From the NCBI GenBank assembly GCA_965224015.1, contig OZ245032.1, positions 1,364,001-1,428,000 on the forward strand: a DNA stretch of 64,000 bases, read 5' to 3'. Made by a program: the position numbers and the translations under genes. How positions within the stretch are numbered: position 1 is the first letter of the stretch; each line of letters starts with the position of its first letter. The stretch comes from CBDCVD01 sp965224015 (lineage in GTDB: Bacteria; Pseudomonadota; Alphaproteobacteria; Rhizobiales; CBDCVD01). Under the pieces are notes generated by a model. That model was not told the origin of the DNA, made no database searches, and worked only from the letters and a program-made list of their open reading frames with translations. This document shows positions 27,418 through 37,294 of the stretch, one piece after another.

Positions 27418-28340
27418 AGCGTATCAGGGTCCCAGCGCTTTGTAGCCCACATCCATTGCGACGGATTGTCGCGAATCCAGTCCTCAAACATGCGTTGAAT
27501 TGTGGCCGTTGTTCGGGCGATGTCGGCGTTGCGATCCCCAGACCTCTCCAGCGTAAGCGGGGTGATGTCCATGTGAAACCGAACACCCTCAAGGCGCTTG
27601 CAACGGACTACAACCAGGGGAACGTCAAGGCGATAGGCCAGCATGGCCGGAAACGGGGTCGAGGCGGCGGGGCGGCCAAAGAACATTACATCAAGACCGT
27701 TGTCGTCGCGCAGATCCGCAAGCATACCCGCCACACCCCCAGCGCGCACATGACGCAGGATCGCCGCCGCCGCCGCATGGCCTTTGGGAAACAAGCCTCC
27801 AGGATAAAGGGGAGCCCGCAAAGCCTTGATATAAGCATCCGACAGGGAATTACTGGCGCGCCGATAAATCCCAGCGGCGCTGGCGTTCTCCTCGCAGCCA
27901 AACAGCAGCGTACCCAACTCCCAATTGCCAGCATGCAACGAGACACACAAAATTCCCGATTTTTGTTGCATCAAATCCTGCACGACGGCGCGGTCATAGG
28001 AGATCCGATGCCTCTCTCGCGCCAACTGCGCAAGATGAAACCCTTCCGCAAACACCCGCCCCAAGTGCTCCCACATATCTCGTATAATATGCTTGGCTTC
28101 GGCATCGCTCAACGCCGGCATGGCCCGTTTGATGTGGCGCAAAGCCCGTGCGTGGCGCGCGGTGAGCGGGGCCGCGGACCGCCACAGACGCCCCATCAAC
28201 GCCGATGCCCGATCAAGCGACATTGCCTGGATCAAAGCGCCCACGGCGCGCAAGGCCAGGTACTCCAGCCGGTGCTTCCAGCGAATATCTCTGCCAGCGC
28301 CGTGGGTGTCCACAGCCTTGCTATCCAGGGATTTGTGCAT
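27414..28340 (-). CDS. Lysophospholipid/lipid A-type acyltransferase (LpxL/HtrB family)
   Basis: An acyltransferase of 308 aa, probably at the inner membrane. The catalytic HX4E motif is SLHAGNWELG. Other family features are LRHIKRAMPALSDAEAKHI, GIYRRASN, and FFGRPAASTPFPAMLAYRL. It could add a secondary acyl chain to lipid A or act on another lysolipid. The ATG at 28340 has an AAGG about 9 nt upstream and is preferred to the TTG at 28358. The last residues (DTL) come from a family B end. It takes the place where pal would be expected after tolB. Confidence 0.88.
   Translation of the reverse strand: MHKSLDSKAVDTHGAGRDIRWKHRLEYLALRAVGALIQAMSLDRASALMGRLWRSAAPLTARHARALRHIKRAMPALSDAEAKHIIRDMWEHLGRVFAEGFHLAQLARERHRISYDRAVVQDLMQQKSGILCVSLHAGNWELGTLLFGCEENASAAGIYRRASNSLSDAYIKALRAPLYPGGLFPKGHAAAAAILRHVRAGGVAGMLADLRDDNGLDVMFFGRPAASTPFPAMLAYRLDVPLVVVRCKRLEGVRFHMDITPLTLERSGDRNADIARTTATIQRMFEDWIRDNPSQWMWATKRWDPDTL
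27415..27428 (+). mobile_element. Family B end forming two stop codons
   Basis: TAGAGCGTATCAGG is a family B terminal sequence with its TA. Read forward it supplies the TAG of tolB. Read in reverse it supplies the last codons (Asp-Thr-Leu) and TAG of the convergent acyltransferase gene. Confidence 0.65.
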
Positions 28341-28359
28341 TCGCGCACGCCTTGACAAA

Positions 28360-29142
28360 CTACAGGTTCAGTCTGATCGACACCGGCACATGATCAGATG
28401 GGCGTTCCCACCCACGGGTATGACGGTCGATGGTGCAGGATCGCAGCCTGTCAGCCGCTTGCGCTGAGAGTAGCAGATGATCAATGCGCAGGCCAAAGTC
28501 CTTGGCCCAGGCGCCGCGCTGAAAGTCCCAAAACGTGTATTGATGGCCCCGTCCATCGGCAAGCGAAAACGCGTCATAAAGGCCCAGATTCAGAACCCGG
28601 CGAAACGCATGGCGGCTCTCAATGCGAAAAAGCGCATCCTCCGCCCAGGCCTCAGGGTCGTGAACGTCGCGCGGGTGCGGGATGATGTTAAAATCGCCCG
28701 CCAACACAAGGGGTTCCTCAAGGCGCAGCAGTTCGCGCGCATGCGCATAAAGACGCTTCATCCACGCCAGCTTATAAGGGTACTTGTCGCTCGTGACCGG
28801 ATTGCCATTGGGCAAATAAAGGCAGCAAACGCGCAAAACGCCCTGGGGGCGCGAGAACACCGCCTCAATATAGCGCGCCTGCGGGTCATCATCGTCGCCA
28901 GGCAGGCCCCGTGTAACCTCGTCAAACGGGATTTTGGACAAAAGCGCCACCCCGTTAAAGCTTTTTTGCCCATGGGTAGCCACTTGATAGCCGAGATCTT
29001 CCAAGGGACTTGCAGGAAAATTCTCATCAATCGATTTAATTTCCTGCAAGCACGCAATATGCGGCTCCGCCTCTTCCAGCCACGCTATAACATTGACAAG
29101 CCGGGCCTTGATACCGTTGATGTTCCAGGTGGCGATTTTCAT
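28360..29142 (-). CDS. xthA: Exodeoxyribonuclease III
   Basis: A 260-aa AP endonuclease/3'-5' exonuclease for base-excision repair. The metal and catalytic motifs are KIATWNINGIKARL, CLQEIKS, LAGDFNIIP, RIDHLLLS, and SDHVPV. Its stop is 19 bp before the acyltransferase ATG on the same strand, so the two may be cotranscribed. Confidence 0.96.
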   Translation of the reverse strand: MKIATWNINGIKARLVNVIAWLEEAEPHIACLQEIKSIDENFPASPLEDLGYQVATHGQKSFNGVALLSKIPFDEVTRGLPGDDDDPQARYIEAVFSRPQGVLRVCCLYLPNGNPVTSDKYPYKLAWMKRLYAHARELLRLEEPLVLAGDFNIIPHPRDVHDPEAWAEDALFRIESRHAFRRVLNLGLYDAFSLADGRGHQYTFWDFQRGAWAKDFGLRIDHLLLSAQAADRLRSCTIDRHTRGWERPSDHVPVSIRLNL

Positions 29143-29233
29143 TGTAAGGTTTCCATCGCGTCTGCCGATTGATCAAGAAGCCCGAAAAATTGGCGGCAAC
29201 CAACCGCGCGAGGAACCGGAATGCGACAAAACA

Positions 29234-29593
29234 TCAAACGGTAAAACTCGTACCGCAACCGCAGGCGGCCACGGCGTTGGGATTATCGATTTTGAAGGCC
29301 TGACCGATCACACTGTCCTCAAAGTCGATAACCGCGCCGCCCATAAAACTAAGTGAGAGAGGATCGATACACACAACAGCGCCTGCTTGGCGGATCACAA
29401 GATCGTCATCGGCGATCTTCTCCACCAGATCGAACGTATACTGAAAGCCAGAGCACCCCCCACCGTCAACACCAATACGCAGAGCCGTCCCCGGCGGCTC
29501 CTTTGCCAACACGCCGGCAATACGCGCGATCGCGCCTTTTGTCAGGCGCACAGGGGAGGATGGGGAGGATGGAGAGGTTACGGATACGTTCAT
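29234..29593 (-). CDS. erpA: A-type iron-sulfur carrier protein
   Basis: A 119-aa HesB/IscA/ErpA-family carrier. The three cluster-binding cysteines lie in GGGCSGFQY and CGCGTSF. FIRG-like positions and the central FEDSVIG are typical. The start is the ATG at 29593 rather than a TTG at 29611. The Ser-Pro-rich N-terminus (SVTSPSSPSSP) is not conserved. ErpA versus another IscA paralogue cannot be settled from sequence alone. It is divergent from dgt. Confidence 0.88.
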   Translation of the reverse strand: MNVSVTSPSSPSSPVRLTKGAIARIAGVLAKEPPGTALRIGVDGGGCSGFQYTFDLVEKIADDDLVIRQAGAVVCIDPLSLSFMGGAVIDFEDSVIGQAFKIDNPNAVAACGCGTSFTV

Positions 29594-29653
29594 GGGCGTG
29601 TTCTTGCGCAAAGTCCAAAAGCCGGATCGGCAATTGGCCTATTAGACTATTGA

Positions 29654-29671
29654 CTTGACCTCAATGTCAAG
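29654..29671. promoter_or_regulatory. Candidate operator between erpA and dgt
   Basis: CTTGACctcaatGTCAAG is a perfect 6-bp inverted repeat with a 6-bp spacer in the 237-bp divergent intergenic region. Its form resembles MerR-family operators, but no regulator gene adjoins, so the identity is open. An overlapping CTCAA/TTGAG pair is also present. Confidence 0.3.
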
Positions 29672-29830
29672 GTTGAGAACCTGTATTTGCTCGTTTAAGG
29701 AAAGAGTGGTGAATCAAAGATCAGCACGCTTTTTCTTGAACGCGTCAATCATAACCCGTCAATCATAAAGCCTGCAAACGAACCCGTAAGGCCGAGGGAT
29801 CAGCGGCCCAGATATACCTAAGGACGATTT

Positions 29831-31057
29831 ATGGCCAAGACTCTGGCCCCCTACGCAGCCTGCGCGGCAACATCTGTTGGGCGTCTTTATCCCGTTCGGC
29901 CCTGTTCCTACCGCTCCGCCTTTCAACGCGATCGGGATCGCATCATCCATGCCGACGCCTTTCGCCGTTTGCAGGCAAAAACCCAGGTATTCGTCTATCA
30001 CGAGGGGGATCACTATCGCACCCGGCTCACCCATACGATTGAGGTGGCGCAGATCGCCCGCACCCTGGCGCGGGCGCTGAAAATTGAAGAAGACCTGAGC
30101 GAGGCGATCGCCCTCGCCCATGATTTGGGGCATCCGCCTTTTGGTCACGCAGGCGAGCATAGCCTTTCGGCATGCATGGCCGACTGGGGCGGCTTTGACC
30201 ACAACGGCCAGTCAATACGGGTGGTCAGCTGGCTTGAACGCCCCTATGGGGCCCACAACGGCCTTAATTTGACCTGGGATTGCCTGGAGGGAATGGCCAA
30301 GCACAACGGCCCTTTTGAGGAGCGCAACGGCGTCTCCTTCGCCCTTGCCCAGTGTGATGCGGACTTTGATCTGGCCCTTAAGGCCTGGCCCTCGCTTGAA
30401 GCCCAGGTGGCCGCCTTGGCTGACGAGATCACCTATTATGCCCATGACCTTGTTGATGGCGTGCGCGCGGGCCTGTTTGCCGTTAAGGATGTGGCGCAAA
30501 TCAGCGCCCTGAGAGGGTTCGTTGAGGATATCCGCCGCGCCCATCCCCATCTCGACGCGGCGCGCCTTGTACAGGGGCTCAGCCGTCGTTTGATCACGCT
30601 TATGGTTGATGATGCGCTGGCGCACACGCAAAACAACCTGTCCCGCCACAATATTGCGAGCGTAGATGCGGTCCGCTCCCATGGCAAGGCCCTGGCGGGC
30701 TTCTCCAAAGACACGCAACGGGTTATAAAGGATTTGCGAAACTTTCTGTTTGCGCGTATGTATCGCCATCCCAGCTTAACGCAGGTCATGGAGGAGGCGC
30801 AGCAGGTTCTTAGGGCATTGTTTGTTCATTACATGCGCAATCCGGGCGACCTGCCGCAGACCTGGCAAGGTCTGGCGCATAAAAACGAAAGGGCAACGGG
30901 GGGACACGGCCACGCAGCATTTCAAGACGATAAACACTCAGAGCGCGCACGACGGGTGTGTGATTATCTGGCGGGCATGACGGATCGCTACGCCATGAGC
31001 TGTTATCAGGCTCTCATCCCCAACGCCCCTGAACTGACCCATCTGCGCTTACCTTAA
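29831..31057 (+). CDS. dgt: Deoxyguanosinetriphosphate triphosphohydrolase-like protein
   Basis: A 408-aa HD-domain dNTPase releasing tripolyphosphate from dNTPs. The metal-binding residues lie in RTRLTHTIEVAQIA and AIALAHDLGHPPFGHAGE; a further motif is EITYYAHDLVDGV. The ATG has AAGGA at good spacing. The linkage with argS just downstream (68 bp) is common in alphaproteobacteria. Confidence 0.95.
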   Translation: MAKTLAPYAACAATSVGRLYPVRPCSYRSAFQRDRDRIIHADAFRRLQAKTQVFVYHEGDHYRTRLTHTIEVAQIARTLARALKIEEDLSEAIALAHDLGHPPFGHAGEHSLSACMADWGGFDHNGQSIRVVSWLERPYGAHNGLNLTWDCLEGMAKHNGPFEERNGVSFALAQCDADFDLALKAWPSLEAQVAALADEITYYAHDLVDGVRAGLFAVKDVAQISALRGFVEDIRRAHPHLDAARLVQGLSRRLITLMVDDALAHTQNNLSRHNIASVDAVRSHGKALAGFSKDTQRVIKDLRNFLFARMYRHPSLTQVMEEAQQVLRALFVHYMRNPGDLPQTWQGLAHKNERATGGHGHAAFQDDKHSERARRVCDYLAGMTDRYAMSCYQALIPNAPELTHLRLP

Positions 31058-31125
31058 AACTTGCATTTTTGCTTATAAGCTGTTGAAGCCATTCAAATTT
31101 TTCCACCACTTAAGAAGCCTGGCCT

Positions 31126-32907
31126 ATGACATCTGATCCATACCCCACGACGCCATATGCTTATTTTACACATCTTATCAGGGAAATAGCCCGTGATCTG
31201 GCGCCGCACGCGGCACGCGAGGGACTTGAGGACAGGCTTGCACAAGTGGTTGTCGAGCCCCCCCGCGAGGCCGCGCACGGAGATTTAGCGTCAAATGCAG
31301 CGATGATTCTGGCGCGAGCTTTCGCCCAAAAGCCTCGGGAACTGGCCGAGGCGCTGGCCAAGGTGTTGCGCCAAAATTCGCAGGTCCAGGACATTGCGGT
31401 CGCCGGCCCCGGTTTTATCAATATCCGCGTGGCCCCCAATGTTTGGGGAGATGTGATCAAGATCGTATTGGGCGCTGGCGACACCTACGGGCGGGCCGTG
31501 TTTGGCAAAGGCAGGAAAAGCAATGTCGAATATGTTTCCGCCAATCCCACCGGGCCGCTGCACGTGGGTCACGTGCGCGGTGCTGCTTATGGGGACGCTC
31601 TTGCCAACCTGCTGCAATTTGTTGGCTACGACGTTGTTCGCGAGTATTACGTCAACGACGCGGGGGCTCAGATTGACATTTTGGCGCGCTCGGTGTTTTT
31701 GCGCTATCGGGAGGCTCTTGGTGAGGATATCGGGGCTATCGGAGACGGGCTTTATCCAGGAGCCTATTTGATTGACGTGGGCCAGGCCCTGGTGCGCGCG
31801 CATGGTGATGGCTTGACAAACCGCGCGGAAAAGGACTGGCTGCCCGAAGTGCGCGCCTTTGCTGTGGCCGCGATGATGGACATGATTCGCGCTGACCTGG
31901 CCCTATTGAATATCCATCACGATGTGTTTTTCTCAGAAAGCTCCCTGCATGAGGGCCAGATTTCGGCCATTGATAACATCATTGCGCAGCTGCGTGCGGA
32001 CGATCTGGTTTATGAGGGCCGCCTGCCGCCTCCCAAAGGCAAGCCGCCTGAAGACTGGCAAGAGCGTACCCAGACCCTGTTTCGCGCCAGCAATTTTGGC
32101 GATGATATGGACCGACCGCTGGTTAAATCAAGCGGAGAATACACCTATTTTGCCGCCGATATGGCCTATTTTCAGGACAAATTGACCCGCGGCTTTGACG
32201 AGATGATCTATGTTCTGGGAGCTGATCATGATGGCTACGCCAAGCGCCTGAGAGGTATTGCCAAGGCTCTGGCAGGGGATCCCAAGGGCCTTGTGGTGCG
32301 GTTTTGTCAGTTGGTTCGGCTGCTGCGCGGCGGTGAGCCGGTGCGCATGTCCAAGCGGGCGGGGGATTTTGTGACCCTGCGCGCCATCACCGACGAGGTG
32401 GGCGCCGACGCGGTACGCTTTATCATGCTATCGCGACGCAATGATGCGTCCCTGGACTTTGATTTCGAGGCCGTTGTCGAACAATCGCGCGATAATCCCG
32501 TGTTTTACGTGCAGTATGCCCACGCGCGCTGTCATTCCGTCTTGCGTACCGCTAGAGCCGAAAACGCGCCCATGGCCGAAACCCAGGCTGCTGTTGAGGC
32601 CCTGAATACGGCCAAATTGGCCACCGCGGCCGAGCATGATGTGCTAAAAATGCTCGCACAATACCCAAGGCTTATCGAATCCGCCGCCGACGCCCACGAA
32701 CCCCACCGCATCAGCCACTACCTTATAGAGTTGTCGGGTTGCTTCCATTCCTTATGGAATCATGGCATTAAAGAGCCACGATTACGATTTATTAACCATG
32801 ACGATGGAGAAATGACAAAGGCGCGATTGGCGCTGGTGCAAGCCGTGGCCCTGGTAATTTCGTCTGGCTTGTCTATTATCGGCGTTAGCGCACCAAAGCG
32901 AATGTGA
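31126..32907 (+). CDS. argS: Arginyl-tRNA synthetase
   Basis: A 593-aa class I synthetase. The N-terminal Arg-tRNA synthetase domain precedes the Rossmann fold with the HIGH-like signature SANPTGPLHVGHVRGAAYGD. The KMSKS region is replaced by VRMSKRAGDFVTL, as in several proteobacterial ArgRS. The C-terminal anticodon-binding DALR domain includes VQYAHARCHSVLR. Length and motifs are normal. Confidence 0.97.
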   Translation: MTSDPYPTTPYAYFTHLIREIARDLAPHAAREGLEDRLAQVVVEPPREAAHGDLASNAAMILARAFAQKPRELAEALAKVLRQNSQVQDIAVAGPGFINIRVAPNVWGDVIKIVLGAGDTYGRAVFGKGRKSNVEYVSANPTGPLHVGHVRGAAYGDALANLLQFVGYDVVREYYVNDAGAQIDILARSVFLRYREALGEDIGAIGDGLYPGAYLIDVGQALVRAHGDGLTNRAEKDWLPEVRAFAVAAMMDMIRADLALLNIHHDVFFSESSLHEGQISAIDNIIAQLRADDLVYEGRLPPPKGKPPEDWQERTQTLFRASNFGDDMDRPLVKSSGEYTYFAADMAYFQDKLTRGFDEMIYVLGADHDGYAKRLRGIAKALAGDPKGLVVRFCQLVRLLRGGEPVRMSKRAGDFVTLRAITDEVGADAVRFIMLSRRNDASLDFDFEAVVEQSRDNPVFYVQYAHARCHSVLRTARAENAPMAETQAAVEALNTAKLATAAEHDVLKMLAQYPRLIESAADAHEPHRISHYLIELSGCFHSLWNHGIKEPRLRFINHDDGEMTKARLALVQAVALVISSGLSIIGVSAPKRM

Positions 32908-33099
32908 TGCCGGGCGGTGGCGCAACTTGCGTGCCAGGCGCCGCAACGTTCTTGTCGCACCCGAGTGCATGGTGATGGATGATTGATGCACGAGACCTGA
33001 TCCTGGCGATAGGCCTCTTGCATTGCAAGGGATCAAGGAGCATAATCTTAATAATCTGGTATTCCGCCCGGACCAAATCCCCTTATAGGATTGTGCCGA

Positions 33100-36000
33100 A
33101 TGACACGTAGAACTGGAAGTACGACGGGCAAGGGTTTCCCGAACGCCGGCGATGACACGCCTGCTCCGCACCGCGAGAGCCACGAGAAGCGTGTCGACGA
33201 CTCCGCGTGGGCTGACACACAATCGCAATCGGACTTCGCTGATGCAGACGATCAGGCGACGGCTAAGGCCGCAAGCCCGGGATTTGCTGATCTTTACACG
33301 CATCGAAACGACCCATCCCTTCATCCTGATCCTGACGAGCGTCTCGACGGCGCATTTGATGATCCTGGCGCTGAGGACATTTTTACAGGCGATGGAAACG
33401 ACGGGGATGATGCGCTTGGCAGGCTTGATGTTGCGCACCCGCATGCCAGCGCCGAAAGCGATGGGAACCCGAAAAGTCATCGCACCCTGGAGCTTTATGA
33501 CCATGAGGATGGCCTCTTGGACGATCCTCATGATCCCCATGCGGACCCTCTCGTAGATGCCTTTGCCAGCGAGTTGGATGATGGGGGTTCACATTATGAG
33601 GATACACCTGGCTCGGACGCAGACGCACATGCACTTGCGGATTCCGATATCGGTCCGAACGTGAATGACACTGATTTGGCCCCGGATATTGCGGAAGATT
33701 TACTAAGCGAGAACCTCGCTGATGCAGATGATATGGCCCCACATGACCTTGCGGATGATTATGACGAGCATGCCAGCAACGCCGAGGAGGCCGGAGATCC
33801 GGAAATCTTTGCTTATAGTCCGGCAGCGCGTGAATATATGATGCCACGCACACCCGACGCTGGTTCCCAGGATATGGCCACGATGTCACAGACCGCGCAA
33901 ACAAATGACCTGGACCTGGATAGTGCGCGGGATCCAGACGGTTCAGATTTTACTGATTTTGGCGACACGAGTGTTGCGGCGGACAATTCCGCGGTTCCCG
34001 GTGCCTGGAGCCAAAGCGCTTCCGATCATGGCGACGATGATTTGGAGATCGCATTTCCCGGCGGCTTTGATCTCGATAGTGATGATGATTTTGCAATTGA
34101 TCTGGATCTGGATCTGGATCTGGATCTGGATCTGGATGAAGAGGCGGCGTTCGTCCCTGACACAGACCTTGACGAGGAACCGGATTTCGATACGGACTTC
34201 GAACTTAACCTTGATGCCGATCTTGATGCTGACCTTGATCGGGATTTGGATGCTGATTTTCCTTTGGCGGACGAGAGCCCTATTGCAACACAAGACGACG
34301 CAATATTCGCCACCGGCCCCGATATTGATAACGAGCATCTTTTTTTCGATGAGCAAGCCCAGGTAGACCATGAAGGCGACCCGCTCTCTTCGACCTGGGA
34401 TACTGACACCGATGCCGAGCTAGACGCACCCCATCAGGCGCCTCAGGAAGACAATATGCCCCACATTCATGGGGAGCCCCTGAACGATTTGGCGCGCATT
34501 ATGGGCAGCCATGGGGATACGATTGTCGATGAAGCGCACGTAACGGGGCCGGAGGGCGTTGAGTTTTCCACATTACCTCATGTTATGCCCGAAGATGAGG
34601 CTGATCCGGTCGTTGGTGAAGAGGCGGAACAATTGTACGAGCCTTTGGTCCCCAGTGGCGACGTCTATAGCGGGGAACACTGGCCAGAGGCCGCGTCCGC
34701 CCATTCCCCGCACGCCGGTGATGCCAAGGTCAGTCGCGGCGACGATTCGGATGCGGATATGGTTCCCGCGGTTTATGCCGACACGGCGGGACCTCCTGCT
34801 GCGCCGCGCCGGGGCTGGGGCGGACTTGTGACCGCCCTGGTGGCGGTGATTTTGGTGCTCGGCAGTGGCCTTTTGGCTTTCGGTTGGTGGGCCGGCCAGC
34901 AGACTGCTGAGCCTCCGGTGATTGCTGCAGACACGACACCGATAATTGTGGAGCCCACAAACGAAAAGCCTCAGGTTCTCGACAATGCTAAGCCTGGTGA
35001 GCTGGTTTACGAACGCCTTGATGCAACCCAACAGCAAGCCGTTGCACCGTCGGCGGAAAGCACCGTCACCGCCGGCAATAGCGTTGAAGAGGACAAGCCT
35101 CGCGTGATTTTACCCTATAATGGTTCCGGCACCGATGCCGCGGACACGACCGCCTCCGTCACCAACGCGCCAAACCCAAACACCACCGATCTTTCCAGCA
35201 CGGCTACCCAAACACAAGGTGGCGCTCAGGTGGGCGACGACGCTCCCCTGGTACCGCGCTCGGTACGCACCGTTGTTGTCAAGCTGGATGAAGCCGCACC
35301 TTCCGACGGCGCCGCTGTCTCGCAACCCGCAGCCGCACAGGAGACCGTGGCCACCTCAGACGAGACTGACACGACGGTTTCCACAGCCTCGACGGCTTCC
35401 GCCCCCTCCCCTGCTCCGACACCGTCGGCGCCAGAGGCCACAATCGCCAGGCCCGCCCAGCCGGCGGAGACCCCTGCTAAAAGCCCTATCATATTTGCAG
35501 CAACGGATACATCCGCCCCTGCCGGCACTCCAGAACCGGGCAAGGAACAGGCCCCCGCCGCCGCTCCAGAGTCCACCCTGGAAGAGAAAATTGACCAAAT
35601 TGCCTCGTTGGCACAAGAAGCTGTACGCACCAGTTCTATTAACCCCCCTACCCCCGCAGTTGATCCGGCACGCGATATTCGTATCACGCCGCTTGCGCGA
35701 CCGGGAGATGCGATTCAGGCCGCCCGCAAACAGCGATTGGCCGAGGAAGCCGTGCGTCTTAAGCAGGCTGGGCGACTGCGCGAGTTGGAGGCGCAGCGCA
35801 TTGCCGCCGCCAGGGCGAGAGCCCGGGCACAAGTCAAGGACAATCCGCGCCCAGGACAGGAAGACCCCAACGCACCCATTGACCTGGTTCGGCGCACGGA
35901 ACGTGCCGCGCCGGCCCCTGTGCCTTTAGCCCCCGCCGGCGGCAAACGGTACGCTGTTCAGGTGACCTCTCAGCGCTCCGAGGCGCAGGCGCGTAGCGCT

Positions 36001-36189
36001 CTTAGACGCCTGCAGCAACGTTACAGCACCCTGCGCAATCAACCCAGCATGATTGCACCCGTCAGGATTCGCGACAGGGGAACCTATTACCGGGTCTACG
36101 TTCGGCCGACGCCGAGCCGTGATGATGCGGTGCGCCTTTGCGAACAGTTGCGCGCCGCCGGCGGTGTCTGTTTGATCGCCACCTTATAG
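33100..36189 (+). CDS. Very acidic membrane-anchored SPOR-domain protein
   Basis: A 1029-aa protein. Residues 1-565 are extremely rich in Asp/Glu and low in complexity, with an Asp-Leu run near 334-347. One helix (about 572-598, LVTALVAVILVLGSGLLAFGWW) anchors it in the inner membrane. A long Pro/Ala/Thr periplasmic linker has a basic helical stretch (850-910). It ends with a SPOR domain (about 947-1029, YAVQVTSQRSEAQARSALRR), which binds denuded septal peptidoglycan. It lies just downstream of argS and before nagZ-scpAB, typical for division SPOR proteins, but the acidic cytoplasmic domain is unusually long. ATG 33100 has AGGA upstream. Confidence 0.85.
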   Translation: MTRRTGSTTGKGFPNAGDDTPAPHRESHEKRVDDSAWADTQSQSDFADADDQATAKAASPGFADLYTHRNDPSLHPDPDERLDGAFDDPGAEDIFTGDGNDGDDALGRLDVAHPHASAESDGNPKSHRTLELYDHEDGLLDDPHDPHADPLVDAFASELDDGGSHYEDTPGSDADAHALADSDIGPNVNDTDLAPDIAEDLLSENLADADDMAPHDLADDYDEHASNAEEAGDPEIFAYSPAAREYMMPRTPDAGSQDMATMSQTAQTNDLDLDSARDPDGSDFTDFGDTSVAADNSAVPGAWSQSASDHGDDDLEIAFPGGFDLDSDDDFAIDLDLDLDLDLDLDEEAAFVPDTDLDEEPDFDTDFELNLDADLDADLDRDLDADFPLADESPIATQDDAIFATGPDIDNEHLFFDEQAQVDHEGDPLSSTWDTDTDAELDAPHQAPQEDNMPHIHGEPLNDLARIMGSHGDTIVDEAHVTGPEGVEFSTLPHVMPEDEADPVVGEEAEQLYEPLVPSGDVYSGEHWPEAASAHSPHAGDAKVSRGDDSDADMVPAVYADTAGPPAAPRRGWGGLVTALVAVILVLGSGLLAFGWWAGQQTAEPPVIAADTTPIIVEPTNEKPQVLDNAKPGELVYERLDATQQQAVAPSAESTVTAGNSVEEDKPRVILPYNGSGTDAADTTASVTNAPNPNTTDLSSTATQTQGGAQVGDDAPLVPRSVRTVVVKLDEAAPSDGAAVSQPAAAQETVATSDETDTTVSTASTASAPSPAPTPSAPEATIARPAQPAETPAKSPIIFAATDTSAPAGTPEPGKEQAPAAAPESTLEEKIDQIASLAQEAVRTSSINPPTPAVDPARDIRITPLARPGDAIQAARKQRLAEEAVRLKQAGRLRELEAQRIAAARARARAQVKDNPRPGQEDPNAPIDLVRRTERAAPAPVPLAPAGGKRYAVQVTSQRSEAQARSALRRLQQRYSTLRNQPSMIAPVRIRDRGTYYRVYVRPTPSRDDAVRLCEQLRAAGGVCLIATL

Positions 36190-36247
36190 ATGCAGACGGC
36201 CTGGCGGGGACCAAGCTGCTTTCGCGCGCAAAATCACAGGTTTTACT

Positions 36248-37294
36248 ATGCCAACCCGACCCTCTCGCGCCTTTATCTGCGGCTGCGCAGGCCTCGCCCT
36301 TACACCGCAGGAGATCGCCTTTTACCGCGAAATGCGCCCCTGGGGATTGATTCTGTTCGCGCGCAACTGCGCCGATCCCGACCAGGTGCGCCGGCTGATC
36401 GATCAGTTCCGTTTCAGTGTTGACTGTGACGAGGCGCCGGTTCTGATTGATCAAGAGGGCGGACGCGTGCAGCGCCTGCGGGCACCTCACTGGCTGGAGT
36501 TGCCGGCGGCCCAGGTGATTGGGGCCCTTTACGATGCGGCGCCGGCCGCGGGGCTTCAGGCGGCGCAACTGCATGGCCAGCTTCTTGCAACCCAACTGCG
36601 CGCCCTGAATATTACCATGAATTGCGCCCCGGTCCTTGATTTGCGCTTTGCAGACGCGAGCGCCGTTGTGGGTGAGCGCGCCTACGGCAGCACACCGCAG
36701 GCCGTTGCAGCGCTTGCAAGCGCGGTCTATGAGGGACACCGGCAAGCCGGTATCATTCCGGTGATCAAACACATCCCCGGTCACGGTCGCGCGCGGGTGG
36801 ACAGCCATAAGGACTTGCCCGTGGTCGACGCCACACGGGAGGAACTGCAACGGACAGACTTTGTCCCCTTCAGGAAGCTCGCCCACGCTCGCGTAGCGAT
36901 GACCGCTCATGTGGTCTACTCGGCTATTGATGCCCAGCATCCCGCAACCCAGTCCGCAACGGTGATTAAGAAGATTGTGCGCAATTCTATTGGCTTTAAA
37001 GGGCTCCTGCTCAGCGACGATCTGTCCATGCAGGCTCTGACCGGCTCTCTGGATGCGCGCGCGCGCGCGGCGCGCGAAGCCGGCTGCGATGTGGTGCTGC
37101 ATTGCAATGGGGTGATGGAAGAAATGCAGGCCGTTGCCGCGGCGGCGGGGGTTCTTGCAGGACCCGCTCTGACCCGCGCCAGCGCCGTGCAGAAGTGCCT
37201 TGACGAAAGCGTAGATATCGATATCAATGCGGCAAGTTGTGCGCTAAACGCACTGCTGACAGCTGAGGCGCCAGGCCATGGACCCATGCCATGA
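36248..37294 (+). CDS. nagZ: Beta-N-acetylhexosaminidase NagZ
   Basis: A 348-aa glycoside hydrolase family 3 enzyme of peptidoglycan recycling, removing N-acetylglucosamine from anhydromuropeptides. Signatures are LIDQEGGRVQRLRAPHW, the catalytic-loop motif KHIPGHGRARVDSHKDLP, and LLLSDDLSMQAL, which includes the nucleophile Asp. The stop overlaps the scpA start as ATGA. Confidence 0.95.
   Translation: MPTRPSRAFICGCAGLALTPQEIAFYREMRPWGLILFARNCADPDQVRRLIDQFRFSVDCDEAPVLIDQEGGRVQRLRAPHWLELPAAQVIGALYDAAPAAGLQAAQLHGQLLATQLRALNITMNCAPVLDLRFADASAVVGERAYGSTPQAVAALASAVYEGHRQAGIIPVIKHIPGHGRARVDSHKDLPVVDATREELQRTDFVPFRKLAHARVAMTAHVVYSAIDAQHPATQSATVIKKIVRNSIGFKGLLLSDDLSMQALTGSLDARARAAREAGCDVVLHCNGVMEEMQAVAAAAGVLAGPALTRASAVQKCLDESVDIDINAASCALNALLTAEAPGHGPMP

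Noticed and set aside
27327..28355. 342-aa plus-strand frame opposite the acyltransferase gene
   Set aside because: An antisense frame; the minus strand has the HX4E acyltransferase motif and good context.
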